Assembly: GCA_050954285.1 (NCBI GenBank)
Contig: JBPBPL010000009.1
Coordinates: 124,001-188,000 of the forward strand
Reading direction: 5' to 3'
DNA length: 64,000 nt
DNA from: Mucilaginibacter_A sp050954285
GTDB taxonomy: Bacteria; Bacteroidota; Bacteroidia; Sphingobacteriales; Sphingobacteriaceae
Every line of letters starts with the position of its first letter. Positions within the stretch are counted from its first letter, which is position 1. Positions 62,153 to 64,000 of the stretch are shown piece by piece. Made by a program: the position numbers and the translations under genes. The notes beneath the pieces are model-generated. The model was given only the letters and a program-made list of their open reading frames with translations, was not told the DNA's origin and did no database searches.

Positions 62153-62722
62153 TTGGCATTAAGTAAACCAAATTTTAGCAGAGGCCCGCGGCCTCCTTTC
62201 AAAAAGAAAGAAGCTGAACATAACATCAATCAATTTATCAGGGTTCCGGAAATTCGCTTGGTTGGCGATAACGTAGAACCTGGAATTTTCAACACAAAAG
62301 TTGCTTTGGCTATGGCCGAAGAACAAGAGTTGGACTTGGTTGAAATTTCTCCGAATGCAGTTCCGCCTGTTTGTAAAATCATAGACTATAACAAGTTTAT
62401 TTACGAGCAGAAGAAAAAGATGAAGGAGATCAAGAGCAATGCCAAGCAAACTGTTATCAAAGAAATCCGCTTCGGCCCCAATACTGATGACCATGACTTT
62501 GAATTTAAGCTGAAACATGCACAAAAATTTCTGGAAGCTGGTGAAAAAGTGAGGGCATACGTGCATTTTAAAGGACGTGCAATTGTGTACAAAGAACAGG
62601 GAGAAATCCTGTTGTTGCGCTTTGCACAAGCCGTAGAAGAAGTTGGAAAAGTGGAACAGTTACCTAAATTAGAAGGAAAAAGAATGTTCCTGACATTAGC
62701 ACCTAAAGCAGCAAAAAAATAA
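62153..62722 (+). CDS. infC: Translation initiation factor IF-3
   Basis: 189 residues, both IF-3 domains: the N-terminal INQFIRVPEIRLVGDN and the C-terminal EIRFGPNTDDHDFEFKLKHAQKFL, with a Lys-rich linker helix. No ATG lies near the start; the best start is a TTG at 62153, one base after the thrS stop. Enterobacterial infC uses an AUU start to let IF-3 limit its own synthesis; the TTG here may do the same (inference). Confidence 0.95.
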   Translation: MALSKPNFSRGPRPPFKKKEAEHNINQFIRVPEIRLVGDNVEPGIFNTKVALAMAEEQELDLVEISPNAVPPVCKIIDYNKFIYEQKKKMKEIKSNAKQTVIKEIRFGPNTDDHDFEFKLKHAQKFLEAGEKVRAYVHFKGRAIVYKEQGEILLLRFAQAVEEVGKVEQLPKLEGKRMFLTLAPKAAKK

Positions 62723-62741
62723 ATAGTTTAACAAAAGAAGT

Positions 62742-62942
62742 ATGCCAAAAATGAAAACCAATTCCAGTGCAAAAAAGCGTTTTAAGCTTACTGGAACCGG
62801 TAAAATCACCAGAAAAAACGCTTACAAAAGCCACATTCTGACCAAAATGTCAACCAAACGTAAACGTGCACTTGGCCACACCAGTTTAGTATCTGATGCG
62901 GATTTGGGTAACGTAAAACGGATGCTTTGTATCGGTAAATAA
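62742..62942 (+). CDS. rpmI: 50S ribosomal protein L35
   Basis: 66 residues. MPKMKTNSSAKKRFKLTGTG and KITRKNAYKSHILTKMSTKR are the full signature of bL35. It starts 19 bases after infC. The sequence just ahead, AAAAGAAGTATG, partly resembles the dispersed repeat, but it may simply be the ribosome binding site. Confidence 0.97.
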   Translation: MPKMKTNSSAKKRFKLTGTGKITRKNAYKSHILTKMSTKRKRALGHTSLVSDADLGNVKRMLCIGK

Positions 62943-63017
62943 CACAATTTTTAACCAGGTATTCGGGTTTGCAAGTTTTCATTAAATTGAAACACCTACT
63001 ACCAAAAACTTAAACAA

Positions 63018-63362
63018 ATGCCACGTTCAGTAAACGCAGTAGCGTCCCGCAGACGCAGAAAAAAAATAATGAACCTCGCCAAAGGTTATTGGGGTTCTCG
63101 TAGTAAGGTTTATACCGTTGCGAAAAATACAGTTGAAAAAGGTTTACAGTACGCTTATCGTGACCGTAAAACTAAAAAAAGAGAGTTCAGAGGATTGTGG
63201 ATTCAGCGTATCAACGCAGGTGCACGCCAGTACGGCATTTCTTATTCTCAATTAATGGGGAAATTAAACAGCGCAAAAATTACGTTAAACCGTAAGGTTT
63301 TGGCAGATTTAGCGATGAATCATCCTGATGCTTTTAAAGCAGTAGTAGATTCAGTAAAATAA
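63018..63362 (+). CDS. rplT: 50S ribosomal protein L20
   Basis: 114 residues. MPRSVNAVASRRRRKKIMNL begins the long basic extension that nucleates 23S rRNA assembly, and RDRKTKKREFRGLWIQRINA the globular domain. In other bacteria L20 also represses this operon by binding its mRNA; whether it does here is not visible. A terminator follows. Confidence 0.97.
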   Translation: MPRSVNAVASRRRRKKIMNLAKGYWGSRSKVYTVAKNTVEKGLQYAYRDRKTKKREFRGLWIQRINAGARQYGISYSQLMGKLNSAKITLNRKVLADLAMNHPDAFKAVVDSVK

Positions 63363-63380
63363 ATAAAAGCTGCTTTAGCT

Positions 63381-63410
63381 AAAAGGGAACCTTAACGGGT
63401 TCCCTTTTTT
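63381..63410 (+). terminator. Terminator of the thrS-infC-rpmI-rplT cluster
   Basis: An 11-bp stem AAAAGGGAACC/GGTTCCCTTTT (63381-63391 with 63398-63408), six-base loop and a T-run. Confidence 0.92.
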
Positions 63411-63487
63411 TATGGCTGATAAATTTGCAGAACCCATAAATCTCTACTAACTTAGTATAGTATTTTTATACATTAAATTTTAAAATT

Positions 63488-64000
63488 ATGAGTTTAAGAT
63501 TGGGTGATAAAGCACCAAATTTTCAGGCAAAAACCTCTTTGGGGGAAATAGATTTTTACGAATATTTAGGCGACAGCTGGGGAATATTGTTTTCGCATCC
63601 AGGAGATTACACACCTGTTTGTACTACTGAATTGGGCAAAACAGCTGCCTTGAAAGACGAGTTTGAAAAAAGAAACGTCAAGGTAATTGCACTAAGCGTT
63701 GATGATGTGGAATCGCACCAGGGCTGGATCAATGATATTAATGAAACGCAAAATGTAGAAGTAACTTTCCCGATTATCGGTGATAAAGACCGCAAAATAT
63801 CAGAAGCTTATGATATGATCCATCCGAATGCTTCTGTAAATGCAACTATCCGTTCGCTTTTTATTATCGACCCGAATAAAATTGTGAAACTGATTATCAG
63901 TTATCCTGCTTCAACCGGAAGAAATTTTCAGGAAGTTTTGCGGGTGATTGATTCACTACAATTAACAGCTTATCACAGCGTTGCCACGCCAGCCGATTGG
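63488..64000 (+). CDS. 1-Cys peroxiredoxin (Prx6 type), 3' end outside window
   Basis: The first 171 codons are seen from the ATG at 63488. RLGDKAPNFQAKTSLGEIDF is the opening, and SHPGDYTPVCTTELG holds the peroxidatic Cys in the PxxxTxxC motif. SVDDVESHQGWINDI and IHPNASVNATIRSLFIIDP match the Prx6 subgroup, which reduces peroxides with an external thiol. A second resolving Cys is not seen in the visible part. Confidence 0.93.
   Translation, partial: MSLRLGDKAPNFQAKTSLGEIDFYEYLGDSWGILFSHPGDYTPVCTTELGKTAALKDEFEKRNVKVIALSVDDVESHQGWINDINETQNVEVTFPIIGDKDRKISEAYDMIHPNASVNATIRSLFIIDPNKIVKLIISYPASTGRNFQEVLRVIDSLQLTAYHSVATPADW

Overview
The window reads as chromosome of a Bacteroidota bacterium, most likely Sphingobacteriaceae (Mucilaginibacter/Pedobacter-like). 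The evidence is type IX secretion (T9SS) cargo with type B C-terminal domains next to a PorP/SprF protein, an LruC-domain lipoprotein, candidate TAnnTTTG -7 promoter elements, weak Shine-Dalgarno sequences, moderate GC and many short secreted or lipoprotein genes. I see no rRNA, tRNA, CRISPR array, transposase or phage module.

Layout. 0-4.9 kb: a partial membrane protein, a lipoprotein, a RibD-like reductase and a DUF4126 membrane protein. 5.1-10.9 kb: redox and peroxide defence (luciferase-like oxidoreductase, ohrR - quinone-oxidoreductase-like gene - ohr, an HxlR regulator facing an azoreductase across three operator-like palindromes, YceI). 11-23 kb: housekeeping and accessory genes (cation/Ca antiporter, HMA protein, ATP-grasp + flavin monooxygenase pair, UDG-fold protein, MBL-rhodanese, SDR, phosphoglycerate mutase, polysaccharide deacetylase, DUF3820, acetyltransferase). 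23.3-31.7 kb: a tightly packed exopolysaccharide operon (response regulator, pseudo-receiver/priming sugar transferase fusion, half-size TolC-like protein, degenerate Wzc-like protein, glycosyltransferases, a 43-residue membrane microprotein, a Wzy-like polymerase). 31.9-38.2 kb: T9SS export locus with a 1199-residue secreted nuclease-like protein. 38.2-47.5 kb: hybrid kinase, Gfo/Idh/MocA oxidoreductase, AT-rich beta-helix protein, LruC protein, LacI regulator, DUF2147 protein. 47.5-57.2 kb: a Pls/PosA-type nonribosomal peptide synthetase beside GT2, MscS, PIG-L/methyltransferase and acyl-CoA-dehydrogenase-like genes. 57.2-64 kb: small membrane proteins, an Atg22-type MFS transporter, a LutA-like protein, then thrS-infC-rpmI-rplT and a partial 1-Cys peroxiredoxin.

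The most striking non-gene signal is a dispersed short repeat. It reads ATGCTTCTTTTATC or the sister form ATACTGTTTTTACC, then 3-4 variable bases, then TAAAWTT. About 40 recognisable copies lie in both orientations, in most intergenic gaps outside the exopolysaccharide and ribosomal-protein operons. Several form head-to-head inverted pairs of 44-91 bp, and others sit inside genes or at gene starts, where they change the apparent N-terminus. Each unit contains a small internal palindrome (TTTTAT-N4-ATAAAA). The family behaves like a REP/MITE-type or uptake-sequence-like genome signature; I do not recognise it as a described family.
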